DNA of 64,000 bases, taken from contig NZ_MPDJ01000013.1 in the NCBI RefSeq assembly GCF_001881565.1, positions 1-64,000 of the forward strand. The letters are read 5' to 3'. This document shows, one piece after another, positions 34,533 through 44,015 of this stretch; position 1 is the first letter of the stretch; every line of letters starts with the position of its first letter. Below the pieces are notes generated by a model. That model did no database searches, was not told where the DNA came from, and saw nothing but the letters and a program-made list of their open reading frames with translations. The DNA comes from Eisenbergiella tayi (lineage in GTDB: Bacteria; Bacillota; Clostridia; Lachnospirales; Lachnospiraceae). The position numbers were made by a program, and so were the translations under genes.

Positions 34533-35471
34533 ATGTCTGATATCCATAACCTGTCTGTCATGGAACCGCCTGTCCGTCTCTATTTCAGCGGACACGAACA
34601 AACGTCTCCTTCCCATGCCTGCGGTCCCGGGATATGGCCCCATTATCTGCTGCATTATGTGCTTTCGGGAACGGGTACCTTTCAAAGTGAAAAACAAAGC
34701 TGGCGGCTTACTGCCGGAGATGCTTTTCTGATCATCCCCGGCGTTGTTTCGGCATATGCGGCCAGCAGTACCGACCCCTGGGAATATTGCTGGATAGGCT
34801 TCGACGGACGGGATGCGGCGGATATTCTGTCCGCCTGCGGCCTCACCGCCGCTTCTCCGGTATATCATTCCTCCTCTCCTGCCTCTGTTGACGGCAAAGC
34901 TGCAGAAGGACGGATTTCTCCGGTATCGGGATCAACGGATGCCGCGCCCTGCGGGCTATCCTTATGTTCCGTAAAGGTAGGTGAGGCACAGGCCGCCGGG
35001 GATCCCATGGGGGAATGCCTGCTTTCCATAAACGATATGCTGTATTCCCAGCCGGGGAATACCTATCTTCATCTTTCCCTGCTTTACCGATTCTTCTCTC
35101 TTCTGTCTCCGGATGCGGGAAATGCCGAAAAAAATTCCAGCGCCTATCTGCAGCAGGCGCTGGACTATTTGCAGCATAATTATGCTTATGTGATTAAAAT
35201 CCAGGATGTGGCAAGGTATGTGGGAATTGACCGGACCTACCTGTACAAGCTTTTTACCCGGGAGCTGGGGATTTCTCCCCAGCAGTATCTGATCCGTCTG
35301 CGGCTGTCCATGGCCAAGCGGCTGCTTGCCTCCACGGATCTGCGCATTACGGAAATTTCCAATTCCTGCGGGTTTGCGGACAGTGCTTCCTTCTGTCATC
35401 ATTTTCAGGCGCACTTCTCTATCACGCCTTCGCAGTTTCGGAAGGAACCCGGGCGGGAGCCGGTTCCGTAA
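34533..35471 (+). CDS. AraC-family regulator, probable activator of the alpha-galactosidase gene
   Basis: 312 aa starting MSDIHNLSVM at 34533, with AGGAGG seven to eight bases upstream; the frame is open further upstream to 34038, but that part is antisense to the galactosidase gene. The N-terminal AraC-type sensor (about residues 15-105: IWPHYLLHYVLSGTGTF, WEYCWIGFDGRD) resembles MsmR/RafR. A Ser/Gly-rich insert follows at about 110-150, then the DNA-binding domain (VARYVGIDRTYLYKLFTREL, ISNSCGFADSASFCHHFQAH). The divergent layout suggests it controls the galactosidase gene. It ends 5 bases from the convergent jetC stop codon. Confidence 0.92.
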   Translation: MSDIHNLSVMEPPVRLYFSGHEQTSPSHACGPGIWPHYLLHYVLSGTGTFQSEKQSWRLTAGDAFLIIPGVVSAYAASSTDPWEYCWIGFDGRDAADILSACGLTAASPVYHSSSPASVDGKAAEGRISPVSGSTDAAPCGLSLCSVKVGEAQAAGDPMGECLLSINDMLYSQPGNTYLHLSLLYRFFSLLSPDAGNAEKNSSAYLQQALDYLQHNYAYVIKIQDVARYVGIDRTYLYKLFTRELGISPQQYLIRLRLSMAKRLLASTDLRITEISNSCGFADSASFCHHFQAHFSITPSQFRKEPGREPVP

Positions 35472-35476
35472 CTATG

Positions 35477-38400
35477 CTACATCTCTTCCTCCCGTATGAG
35501 CTGGGCAAAATCCTTTTTTTCGAATTCCTGGATGGAAATACTCTTCTTGTTGGGATTGGCATAAACGAAGGTTTTGTCCACGTTTTCCAGGTAGTTCTGG
35601 ATTTTGTCGTTGGTCGCGCTGATGATGGCCTGGAAGCCGAGTCCGCGTATCAGTTCAATACAGCTGGCCACTTTTTCCGCATCCATCTTGGAAAAGGCTT
35701 CGTCCAGCACCACCAGGCGGATGGTCGGCCTGCGGGACAGCTTGGGTGACAGATTGATGTGATAGGCCTGGGCAAAGCTGGCGAGCAGAGCTACATAAAG
35801 GGGGTTCTGACCCTCGCCGCCGGAATTTTTCTTTATCATTTTGCTCAGCCCGATTACCAGCCTTTCCTCTCCTTCCACGATCTGTTCCATTTCGAAGGAT
35901 AGATAGGTGCGGTAATCCGCGTATTTCTCCATATTCTTTTTGGCTTCTTCCTGCTCCTGGGCGTTTGCCGTATCCGGAGGGATGAAAATACGGATCAAAT
36001 CATTCATGAGGGTGCCGTACTTGTCTTCATGATCCATGGAAAACATATTGATCTGATGCTCCACGGAACCGGAAAGGGTGGAGGGATCGATTTCCAGAGA
36101 TTCATCCATGAACATATCGTAGTATTCTCCGTCCAGCCCCTTGTTTTTCGTTATCTTGAACTGGTATCTGTCCTTGCCGAAATTCAGCCTGCGGATGATG
36201 CGGTTCAGCTCATCGCGGCGGATATATGCTTCCTTTATGGCGCTGCGGATTTTATAGATAAAGTCTTCCTTGAAGTGGTCAACCGCAATCCGGGCCTGTT
36301 CCATCGCCTTTTCTTCAAAATCCTTGATGCGGTCACAGGAAAGCTCATCAAGCAGGGCCTGGTAATCCTCATTTTTCTCACCGCTGGCGGAAAAGTCCCG
36401 GTTCGGATGGCGCTTCAGGTATTCGGAACGGATGTCCACAAGACGGTTCCTTTGTACCTCAAGATCCTCCTCAGCCTCCGTGATGGCGGCAAGCGCCTGG
36501 CGGATCAGGGTATCGTATCTGGGATTTTTCACCTGGGAGAAAAAGCGTTCCCAGTCCTCCTCCCATGCGGGGGAGGAAACCAGCTGTCTTTGTTTTTCCA
36601 GCAGTTCTTCGTTCTTTTCGATATAGGCGGCATCGTCCGCCTTGATTTTGTTTTCCCTGTCATGGATCTGGATTTTCAGGCTATCGATATGGCCTTCCAG
36701 AATCTTTTCTTTTTCCGCTATTTCCTGCAGCTGCTTCCTAAGAAGCTCCACCGAACCGGCGCTGAGCTCCTCCATCCTTTTTTCCAGCTTCTTAAGCTGT
36801 GCTTCTTTTTTCTTTTTTTCTTCTATATCCTGAAACAGCTCCACATAGCTTTCCACAGGGTCCTGCAGATATTCATAGCTTAACAGGCGTTTGGCCTGTG
36901 CGGCTGCGGCGGAGTATTCTTCCAGGCTCTTGTTCAGCTCCTCCAGACGGGCCTGAAGCTCCTTCTGACGCCTGCGCATACTCTTTTCCCCGATAAAAGC
37001 CCTTCTTGTATAGTTATCCGGGTTCAGGCGGCGCAGCTGGAAGTTCTGATACAGCAGGCAGTCCGCGGTAATACCGATTTTGCACCGGCGAAGCTGCTGC
37101 ACATCCTCACACTTGATCACGTTTCCGAGGAGGAAATGGATGAAGGCTTTTACATAGGATTCTCTGCAGTCAACCTCCTCCGCCAGGGCATTCTCACGCA
37201 CCTGGTATTCCTGGGCAGCGAGTTTTTCCGTATCCACAAGGGATATCCGCCAGTACTTTTTGGCATCCAGGCTTTCGTAGATTTCCATGGCTTCTTTGAC
37301 GTAAGCCGGCTCCACGATCAGCGCCAGCTTGTTCCATGCCAGATAACCTTCTATGGCATTTCTCCATTTTTCATCCTTGATATCAAGCAAATCGGCGAGA
37401 ATACGAACCGGGATATTTTTGCCGGTTTTCTCGTAAAGCTGTCTCTGAATCTGGCTTCTGGCATCCTCCAGCTCCCTGGGATAGGCTTTGCGGCCCAGCA
37501 TGATTTCCATGAGATCCTTCTGGATGAGATCCGCTTCCTTCTGAAGGGCCTTTCCTTCCGCTGCCGCTTCCTGATGCTGCTTTTCCAGATCGGTTTCCAC
37601 TTCCTTCAGGCTTTTTTTCAGCCGTTCCAGCTCCTCGCCGGAAATGGTTCCCTTCCGGAATTTATCCATATCCCATATGGTCTGGTTGGATATATTCTCT
37701 TCCTCTTCCCATCGTTCCAGATTGTCGGAGAGAGTCTTCCATTTCCGCTCACTTCTTTCCAGAAGAGTCAGGTTTTCTTCCAGGCTTCTCTGCTTGGCTT
37801 CCAGCTCTGCATATCCGCTGCTGATGAGCTGGCGGTTTATTTCTTCATGCTGGGAAGCATAATCAGCCCTTGTGGAAAGCAGGTTTTCCAGGCTCTCCTT
37901 CTGGGCCAGAAGGTCCTTTTTCCCTTCCCCGGCCCGGGTCTGCAGCTCGCGGATGACTTCCGTCAGCTGCAGGATAGTGAGCTTGTCCAGACGGTAACGA
38001 AGGCTCCGGGTTCTTTGTCGGCCTTCCACAAACCGGCTGAACTGATCCCTGATCCCTGTCAGCTCTCCGATTTCCGTCTGCGTCTCTTCAATCTTCCTGC
38101 GCATACGCCCGTAAAGGACCACGCTTTCCTGCATATCCTCAATATGGATATCCTGCTCCATACAGATATATTCCTTCACAAACTCTTCCAGCCGGATATT
38201 CATCCGGAACGGGATGGCGCGTTTGAAAAGCCTGGGGAACTTCTCCATATCCAGGCCCCCCAGATAGACATCATACAGATTCCTGCGGAATCGTTCGTTA
38301 TTGGAGGTAAGAAACCATTCCTCACGGGTCAGGTTTTTCTGCAGGTAATTTTTAAGCTCCCCGATCGCCATGGCGCGTCCGGCGGTCCGGTAACCGTTTT

Positions 38401-38911
38401 CCGGAATTCCTCCTTTATGCCAGAAGAACAGGCGGCCGATTTCATTGGTGGAGGTGTCCACATCAAAAACCACACCCACACATTCCTTTTCCCCGCTTCC
38501 TGTCTGCTCCAGCTCCAGCGCGATGGTGGTGGAAAAATTATGGTTTCTTTTGTATTCCGCCTGGTTGTTTTCCCCGATATTGATCATGCCTCTCAGGTAT
38601 TCCAGCAGGCTCCTGTCCGAATCATCCGCGGCGGCTTTATTAAAGAAGCCCCTTCCGTCCGTATTGGCATACAGGACGATCTGAATGGCATCGATAACGG
38701 TGGACTTTCCGCTTCCGGAATGGCCGGTAAAAAAATTGATGCTTTTATTTAATGTAAGTATCTTGGAATCTATGTAGTGCCAGTTATTCAGCGCAATTCT
38801 GGTAATCGCCTTAAAGGACTGGCGGCTGCTCTCCAGCTGAGGCATCCCCTCCTGCTGCTCCGCCGTCTGCGGTTCCAAAAGCTGTGCTGTCATCATCTGC
38901 GGTGTTTCCAT
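35477..38911 (-). CDS. jetC: JetC/MksB-like SMC ATPase of a Wadjet-type condensin
   Basis: 1144 aa. The N-terminal ATPase half has the Walker A motif GHSGSGKST at residues 63-71 within NWHYIDSKILTLN...INFFTG. The centre is long coiled coil (roughly 280-470 and 640-830) around a hinge-like region. The C-terminal half has the signature NSGGEGQ (about 1029-1035) and Walker B LVVLDEAFSKMD (about 1066-1077). This is the SMC-like subunit that extrudes DNA loops in Wadjet (JetABCD) and MksBEF complexes. GGAG nine bases before the ATG at 38911 supports a start that overlaps jetB by 101 bases. The usual next gene, jetD (the topoisomerase VI-like nuclease), is absent: a convergent araC gene ends 5 bases away. 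Confidence 0.9.
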   Translation of the reverse strand: METPQMMTAQLLEPQTAEQQEGMPQLESSRQSFKAITRIALNNWHYIDSKILTLNKSINFFTGHSGSGKSTVIDAIQIVLYANTDGRGFFNKAAADDSDRSLLEYLRGMINIGENNQAEYKRNHNFSTTIALELEQTGSGEKECVGVVFDVDTSTNEIGRLFFWHKGGIPENGYRTAGRAMAIGELKNYLQKNLTREEWFLTSNNERFRRNLYDVYLGGLDMEKFPRLFKRAIPFRMNIRLEEFVKEYICMEQDIHIEDMQESVVLYGRMRRKIEETQTEIGELTGIRDQFSRFVEGRQRTRSLRYRLDKLTILQLTEVIRELQTRAGEGKKDLLAQKESLENLLSTRADYASQHEEINRQLISSGYAELEAKQRSLEENLTLLERSERKWKTLSDNLERWEEEENISNQTIWDMDKFRKGTISGEELERLKKSLKEVETDLEKQHQEAAAEGKALQKEADLIQKDLMEIMLGRKAYPRELEDARSQIQRQLYEKTGKNIPVRILADLLDIKDEKWRNAIEGYLAWNKLALIVEPAYVKEAMEIYESLDAKKYWRISLVDTEKLAAQEYQVRENALAEEVDCRESYVKAFIHFLLGNVIKCEDVQQLRRCKIGITADCLLYQNFQLRRLNPDNYTRRAFIGEKSMRRRQKELQARLEELNKSLEEYSAAAAQAKRLLSYEYLQDPVESYVELFQDIEEKKKKEAQLKKLEKRMEELSAGSVELLRKQLQEIAEKEKILEGHIDSLKIQIHDRENKIKADDAAYIEKNEELLEKQRQLVSSPAWEEDWERFFSQVKNPRYDTLIRQALAAITEAEEDLEVQRNRLVDIRSEYLKRHPNRDFSASGEKNEDYQALLDELSCDRIKDFEEKAMEQARIAVDHFKEDFIYKIRSAIKEAYIRRDELNRIIRRLNFGKDRYQFKITKNKGLDGEYYDMFMDESLEIDPSTLSGSVEHQINMFSMDHEDKYGTLMNDLIRIFIPPDTANAQEQEEAKKNMEKYADYRTYLSFEMEQIVEGEERLVIGLSKMIKKNSGGEGQNPLYVALLASFAQAYHINLSPKLSRRPTIRLVVLDEAFSKMDAEKVASCIELIRGLGFQAIISATNDKIQNYLENVDKTFVYANPNKKSISIQEFEKKDFAQLIREEEM

Positions 38912-39644
38912 CTGCTTTGTCTCCTTCTAACGTATCTTCTTCATCCCCGTTAACCTCGCCGTCCATGCCTCTCTCTTCCTCTGCATCGGTTTCTTCATCT
39001 ATGCTGTCTTCTTCACCTATGATGCCCTCTTCCTCTGCATTCCCCTCTTCGTCTCCATCCTCTCCGAAGCTCTGCAGCAGCTTAAGGACATCCTCACGCA
39101 TCAGCACCAGATTGATGCAGGGATAAATAATAATCCGGGTATTTTCTCCCAGTTCATCCAGGGCATCCATCAGTTCCACCATCTGGTATCTTTTCAGAAA
39201 GGCAAAGGCCCGTTTGATTTCCGTAAGGGAAGAAAGGCTGCGGGAAAGCCGGAACTCGCCCACCTTACCGTTCAATTCCCCGAAGGTGGTGACAATATTC
39301 ACGCTGGAGGAAACGGCCGCCATCTGTTCATCATAAATCAGCTTCAGAAGCAGAAGGTAGATGGTTGCCAGCTTGGGAATCCGTTCTCCCATGGTGGTTT
39401 CTCCCGTCAGGTAAATGGTGCCCAGCTCCGTATTCTGTTCCAGGCAGATTCCTGCGGCGGCAAAATAATCCTTCAGAAAATCCATGTGCCTGTCTGCAAA
39501 ATAGAAGTCCTTGTCGGCTACCATTCTGCCTGCTTTTTTATCGTATTTTCTCTCCAGGAGAAAAGTCTGGCGGAAGAGCCTTCGGATCATCTCCTGCAGC
39601 TTTTCCTGATCCTCCTGGGATAATTCATTTATATATGGAAGCAT
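38811..39644 (-). CDS. jetB: JetB/MksE-like subunit (DUF4194) with acidic tail
   Basis: 277 aa. Residues 1-190 are the DUF4194 winged-helix domain of JetB/MksE (FRQTFLLERKYDKKAGRMV, FYFADRHMDFLKDYF), which bridges the kleisin JetA and the SMC JetC. From about residue 192 the sequence becomes an 85-residue, strongly acidic low-complexity tail (runs of Glu and Asp, then Gly/Ala), which typical family members lack as far as I know. The last 101 bases also encode the first 34 residues of JetC in another frame. The gene follows jetA by 20 bases. Confidence 0.88.
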   Translation of the reverse strand: MLPYINELSQEDQEKLQEMIRRLFRQTFLLERKYDKKAGRMVADKDFYFADRHMDFLKDYFAAAGICLEQNTELGTIYLTGETTMGERIPKLATIYLLLLKLIYDEQMAAVSSSVNIVTTFGELNGKVGEFRLSRSLSSLTEIKRAFAFLKRYQMVELMDALDELGENTRIIIYPCINLVLMREDVLKLLQSFGEDGDEEGNAEEEGIIGEEDSIDEETDAEEERGMDGEVNGDEEDTLEGDKADGNTADDDSTAFGTADGGAAGGDASAGEQPPVL

Positions 39645-39664
39645 CTCTTTTTCCCTTTCTCTTA

Positions 39665-41089
39665 TCAGTCAGACCGGGCCGAACCGCTGCCCTTTCTTTC
39701 CACAAACATCATAGCCGGATAGGTGTAGCGCTCGCCTTCCACCTGCTCTCCCGAGGTGACCACCTGGAACCTGCTGTTCTTGCGCATACTGATATCGTAA
39801 GCCAGGATCAGCTTTTCAAAGTCTTCCTGACAGGTTAACTGCAGGCTGCCCGTTTCCAGGACCCCATCCGTCATACGCTCCTCGATAAAGCTTTCGATCT
39901 GCTGCCTCGTAAACCGGTGATGTATCTTGTTCATCTGAAGGACCTCTTCCCGGGAAAGCTCTTTATTTTCCTCATCGGGAACCAGCTCTTCAGTAAAATT
40001 CCTTCTCCTTCTCCGCTTATACAGCGGATTATCATTCAGGATTTCATAGGCGGAAAGATTCATTCTCTGCGCCACAAGCCGCAGACGGTCAGCCTGCTCT
40101 TTTTCCTCCTCCGGTTCTCCCAGATGATTCAGCAGCTGGATGATCAGGCCATGGCGATCGCTTTCATCACTCAGCAGATAGTTCAGGCGGCTTACCGTGG
40201 CCCGCACATATTTGCTATGCTCCCGATCCATGTTGGCAATACGGTGTTCAATATCGTCAAAGCCCCTCTCAATCTGATCAATGAGATCCAGCACATCCTC
40301 TTCCTGCCTTCTTCGGTAGAAGCCCTCCGGCTCTTTTCCCTTTTTCTCCCGGGAAAGCTCCTGCTTTGCACGGATCCGTCCTATCCAGGCATCATCCTCC
40401 CGCATTTCCTTCAGGCAGCGTTTGATGTCCATTTTATATATATAGAAATTATCGCTCGTTTTCAGGATGTGGTACTTTTTATTCACCACTTCTTCCACAT
40501 AGCCTTCCAGATGCTCCTCCAACAGTTCCCCGTAGGACTGCTTGGATAAGAGGCGTTCGAAAAATTTATCCATGTTATGCAGCATATCCTGAAGAGCCTT
40601 GTTCAGTTTTTTCGTATTTACCAGTGCCGTTTTCAGCATGGTAATATTCATTCTGGAATCATTTTTGAAGGAAAAAAGAGTGGCATACACGTTCTGAATA
40701 TAAATATCGGTATCCTCCAGAGGCTGGTTGACCAGCTGATCGAACGCGCTGATAAAAACGGCCGCGTAATCCGGGATGACTATATTGGTGGTCATCGTCG
40801 TATAATCCTCGACTTTACGAAGCCATTTGGCCCGCAGCAGCCAGTTCAGTATCCTCTTAGGCACTGCTTCCTGGGCTTCTTCCTCCGTTTCCGTCTCTTC
40901 CTGCTCCATCAGCAGCTTCTGCTGTGCGCACATCTCTCCCAGAATCTGCACGCAGGCTTCCCTGCTCAGGAAAAAATTATTATACTGATATTCATCATCA
41001 ATCGTCAGAAGGGCTTCCATATAAATTTCCCGGTTCACCGACCGGAAAAGCCCCCAGAAGGAGGCGGGGATATCATATAAAAATTTCAA
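39665..41089 (-). CDS. jetA: JetA/MksF-like kleisin (DUF5716)
   Basis: 474 aa starting at TTG (41089), which overlaps the TGA of the upstream GTPase gene (TTGA). The N-terminus KFLYDIPASFWGLFRSVNRE and the following helical domain fit the Wadjet JetA family (DUF5716), the kleisin that closes the SMC ring. A charged helical middle (about 200-330) leads to a C-terminal winged-helix region. GAGG lies about ten bases before the TTG. Coupled translation with the GTPase-nuclease gene and 20-base spacing to jetB place all four genes in one transcript. Confidence 0.87.
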   Translation of the reverse strand: MKFLYDIPASFWGLFRSVNREIYMEALLTIDDEYQYNNFFLSREACVQILGEMCAQQKLLMEQEETETEEEAQEAVPKRILNWLLRAKWLRKVEDYTTMTTNIVIPDYAAVFISAFDQLVNQPLEDTDIYIQNVYATLFSFKNDSRMNITMLKTALVNTKKLNKALQDMLHNMDKFFERLLSKQSYGELLEEHLEGYVEEVVNKKYHILKTSDNFYIYKMDIKRCLKEMREDDAWIGRIRAKQELSREKKGKEPEGFYRRRQEEDVLDLIDQIERGFDDIEHRIANMDREHSKYVRATVSRLNYLLSDESDRHGLIIQLLNHLGEPEEEKEQADRLRLVAQRMNLSAYEILNDNPLYKRRRRRNFTEELVPDEENKELSREEVLQMNKIHHRFTRQQIESFIEERMTDGVLETGSLQLTCQEDFEKLILAYDISMRKNSRFQVVTSGEQVEGERYTYPAMMFVERKGSGSARSD

Positions 41090-43782
41090 TTCGATTCATC
41101 CTCTTGTATCTTTTCAACCTGCCTGCGCGCTTCTTCGGAAATCGCGCCAAGAAGGTAATTTTTATCCATTTTCTGCTGATCCAGGTATTCTTCCCGGAGC
41201 CTGCCGCTGGCACGTTTCACTTCTTCCTCAAGCTCTCTGGCAGATAATAGGCGGCAGCCCTGTCCGCGGATAATAACCTGCTCCAGACCATCGGAGGTTG
41301 CCACGGTAATATCATATTTTTTCCCGTTTTCATGGGTGAATTTTTCAATATACTGATCCGCGGTTTCCGCCTCTCTGGTATATACCACATGAATGTTATG
41401 ATAGTCAAGTACTTCCGTCACATGTCCCTGGACACGGTAAGCGTCAAAAACCACTATCACCTGGCAGCGGACAATCCCCTGGTAGTTGCACAGGATATCC
41501 AACAGCTTTCCTTTGGCGCCGTCAATATTTGTTTCCGCCAGCTCCCTCAAATCATCCCAGGCAAATATCACATTATAACCGTCAACGAGCAGATATTTTT
41601 CTCTGACCGCCCCTTTCCCGGTTCCTTTATAAACGGGATCCCCGGGCGGAGGGGTAGAGGGCCTGGTCAGCTTCCGGTTCCATCCGTCTTTTCTGGGCTG
41701 TTCCTTGTTTCTTTTATTGGCATGATAGGTACGAGCGAGAATTTCATCGATTTCCTCCACTCCCATCCATTTTTCTTCCGGTATTTCCCTGCTTTTCGGG
41801 GTAAGCCCTGCTGTCTCTTCCGGAACGTCGCGCTGCAGGATACGGCATTCCAGATGCATATAATCCTTCACCTTATCCCAGGGCACCACGAAGCCGGCCC
41901 CATGGGCACAAAACACCGAACCGGCGGGATTTTCCGTATCCCTCTCCGGATCATAACCGGCTTCTGCTATCACCTCTTCCGCATTGTGGCAGGGCCGGTA
42001 GCCCAGCAGGGTGCAGAAAAGACGGCCATAGCCTTTGGTGTAGGCAATCACTTCCTTCTGATAATCCCGCATGGTAAACACGGGGGCTTCACCAGTGAGG
42101 ACTGCCATATCTTCTTCTGTACGTGGGGCCTCAAAGGTTCCGTGCATTTTTTCAATGTCGGTCATCGCCTTACCCACCATTTTTTCCGGCACCTCCAGCC
42201 GGAACTGATACCAGGGCTCCAAAAGGATGCTGTGAGCCTGCATCAGCCCATGCCGCACAGCGCGGTATGTGGCCTGCCGGAAGTCGCCGCCTTCCGTATG
42301 CTTGATGTGGGAACGGCCTGTGAGCAATGTGATTTTCATATCCGTTATCACCGAACCCGTCAGTACTCCTCTGTGATCTTTTTCTTCCAGATGGGTGATT
42401 ACCAGCCTCTGCCAGTTCCGATCCAGAATATCCTCGCTGCAGTCCGTATCAAACTGAAGACCGCTTCCCCTTTCCCCCGGTTCCAGCAGCAAATGAACCT
42501 CTGCATAATGGCGGAGGGGTTCAAAATGTCCCACGCCTTCCACCGTATCCGTAATCGTTTCCTTATACACAATATTTCCCGCACCGAATTCTACAGCCGT
42601 TTGGAACCGTTCCTGAATCAGGCTTTTCAGGATTTCAATCTGAACCTCTCCCATAACCTGCGCCTGAATTTCCTGCAGCCTTTCATCCCATACAATATGA
42701 AGCTCCGGCTCCTCCTCTTCCAGCTGGCGCAGCCTGGGGAGCATCACCGGAACCGGGCACTCCTGCGGCAGACGGATGGAATAGGTGAGCACCGGCTCCA
42801 GTACGGGGGCCGCAGACGCCGCTTCGGCACCCAGCCCTTCCCCCGGATGGGTGTGATTCAGACCAGTCACAGCGCAGACGCTGCCCGCCTGCACTTCATT
42901 CACCAGCTCATATTTATCGCCGGAATAGATACGGATCTGGTTTACCTTCTCTTCCCATACCTCTTTTTCTCCCGCCTTCCCCTCATTGGTCAGCACGGCT
43001 TTTACCTGCAGGCTTCCGCCGGTTATTTTCATATAAGTAAGACGATTTCCCTGATCATCCCTGGCAATTTTAAAGACCTTCGTCCCGAAGGTCTTTCCAT
43101 AAACCGGCACAGAAACAAAACGTTCCAGTCCATCCAGGAATTCATCCACACCGGTAAGCTTCAGGGCTGAACCGTAAAAGCAGGGAAACAGCTTCCGTTC
43201 CCGGATCAGGCGGCGAAGCTCTTCTTCCGGAAGCTCCCCTTTTTCCAGGAAAAAGTCCAAAGCCGTCTCATCACACATGGCACACTGCTCGTAAAAGTCC
43301 TCCGTAAAGCCTTCCCCAAAATCCACACAGCCTTCATCCAGCCTGGCCTTCAGTTCCCGTTTCAGCGCCTCCTTATCCGTTCCGTTCTGATCCATCTTAT
43401 TGATAAAAAGGAAGACGGGAATCCGGTATCTCTTCAAAAGCTGCCACAGAGTCTGTGTATGCCCCTGAACGCCGTCGGCCCCGCTGATTACAAGGACTGC
43501 CGCATCCAGTACCTGAAGGGTACGTTCCATTTCCGCAGAAAAATCCACATGCCCCGGTGTATCAAGCAGGCACACGTCCATATTTTTCCAACGGAAGTTG
43601 GCCTGTTTGGAGAAAATGGTAATTCCCCTCTCTTTTTCCAGCGCATACGTATCTAAAAAGGCATCTCCGTTATCCACCCTGCCTATTTTCCGAAGCATGC
43701 CGCTCCGGTAAAGAATTCCTTCCGATAAAGTTGTCTTTCCGGCATCCACATGAGCCAGAATTCCTATCACTAATTTTTTCAT
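41086..43782 (-). CDS. TetM/EF-G-like translational GTPase fused to a YacP/Rae1 (NYN) ribonuclease
   Basis: 898 aa. Residues 1-~650 are a ribosomal-protection/EF-G-like GTPase: G1 AHVDAGKTT (10-18), RGITI (52-56), DTPGH (74-78) and NKMD (128-131), then EF-G domains II-V. After a charged Pro-rich linker (about 670-725), residues 729-860 form a NYN domain very like B. subtilis YacP/Rae1. It begins YLLVDGYNVI, with likely acidic metal-binding residues Asp734, Asp780, Asp809 and Asp831. Rae1 cleaves mRNA in the ribosomal A site; the GTPase half should bind the same site. I infer a ribosome-directed mRNA cleavage or rescue factor. Tetracycline resistance cannot be concluded. The TGA overlaps the jetA start. 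The promoter lies in 43783-43930. Confidence 0.9.
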   Translation of the reverse strand: MKKLVIGILAHVDAGKTTLSEGILYRSGMLRKIGRVDNGDAFLDTYALEKERGITIFSKQANFRWKNMDVCLLDTPGHVDFSAEMERTLQVLDAAVLVISGADGVQGHTQTLWQLLKRYRIPVFLFINKMDQNGTDKEALKRELKARLDEGCVDFGEGFTEDFYEQCAMCDETALDFFLEKGELPEEELRRLIRERKLFPCFYGSALKLTGVDEFLDGLERFVSVPVYGKTFGTKVFKIARDDQGNRLTYMKITGGSLQVKAVLTNEGKAGEKEVWEEKVNQIRIYSGDKYELVNEVQAGSVCAVTGLNHTHPGEGLGAEAASAAPVLEPVLTYSIRLPQECPVPVMLPRLRQLEEEEPELHIVWDERLQEIQAQVMGEVQIEILKSLIQERFQTAVEFGAGNIVYKETITDTVEGVGHFEPLRHYAEVHLLLEPGERGSGLQFDTDCSEDILDRNWQRLVITHLEEKDHRGVLTGSVITDMKITLLTGRSHIKHTEGGDFRQATYRAVRHGLMQAHSILLEPWYQFRLEVPEKMVGKAMTDIEKMHGTFEAPRTEEDMAVLTGEAPVFTMRDYQKEVIAYTKGYGRLFCTLLGYRPCHNAEEVIAEAGYDPERDTENPAGSVFCAHGAGFVVPWDKVKDYMHLECRILQRDVPEETAGLTPKSREIPEEKWMGVEEIDEILARTYHANKRNKEQPRKDGWNRKLTRPSTPPPGDPVYKGTGKGAVREKYLLVDGYNVIFAWDDLRELAETNIDGAKGKLLDILCNYQGIVRCQVIVVFDAYRVQGHVTEVLDYHNIHVVYTREAETADQYIEKFTHENGKKYDITVATSDGLEQVIIRGQGCRLLSARELEEEVKRASGRLREEYLDQQKMDKNYLLGAISEEARRQVEKIQEDESN

Positions 43783-43933
43783 ATATTGTCCTGTTATCTG
43801 TTGTTTTGATCCCTGTGTCAGAAAATTCTATTCCATACAGCCTGGGAATGTTGCCCGTTCCCCGGTCAACCACTCCCTGTTCTGCTTTGTACAAACGGCT
43901 TAAGTATACCATAAAAAGAGAGTAAAAAACAGA

Positions 43934-43975
43934 GGAAGCTGTATCTGCCGCTTTGTACATACAGATACAGCTTCC
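43934..43975 (-). terminator. Terminator after the Rpn-family gene
   Basis: A perfect 14-bp stem (43934-43947 with 43962-43975, loop of 14) is followed on the minus strand by TCTGTTTTTTACTC. It lies between the Rpn nuclease gene and the GTPase-jet operon, so these are separate transcription units. Confidence 0.9.
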
Positions 43976-44015
43976 CTGAATTGTCCCTTTCATCATCGTG
44001 ATGAATAGCTTTTCC

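Noticed and set aside
37136..38752. 538-codon plus-strand frame opposite jetC
   Set aside because: Antisense shadow; hydrophobic composition comes from the coiled-coil codons read backwards.
41332..43170. 612-codon plus-strand frame opposite the GTPase-NYN gene
   Set aside because: Antisense shadow without domain or ribosome site.
41086..43782. Tetracycline resistance gene
   Set aside because: TetM-like domains alone do not show resistance; the C-terminal NYN fusion and chromosomal operon context point elsewhere.
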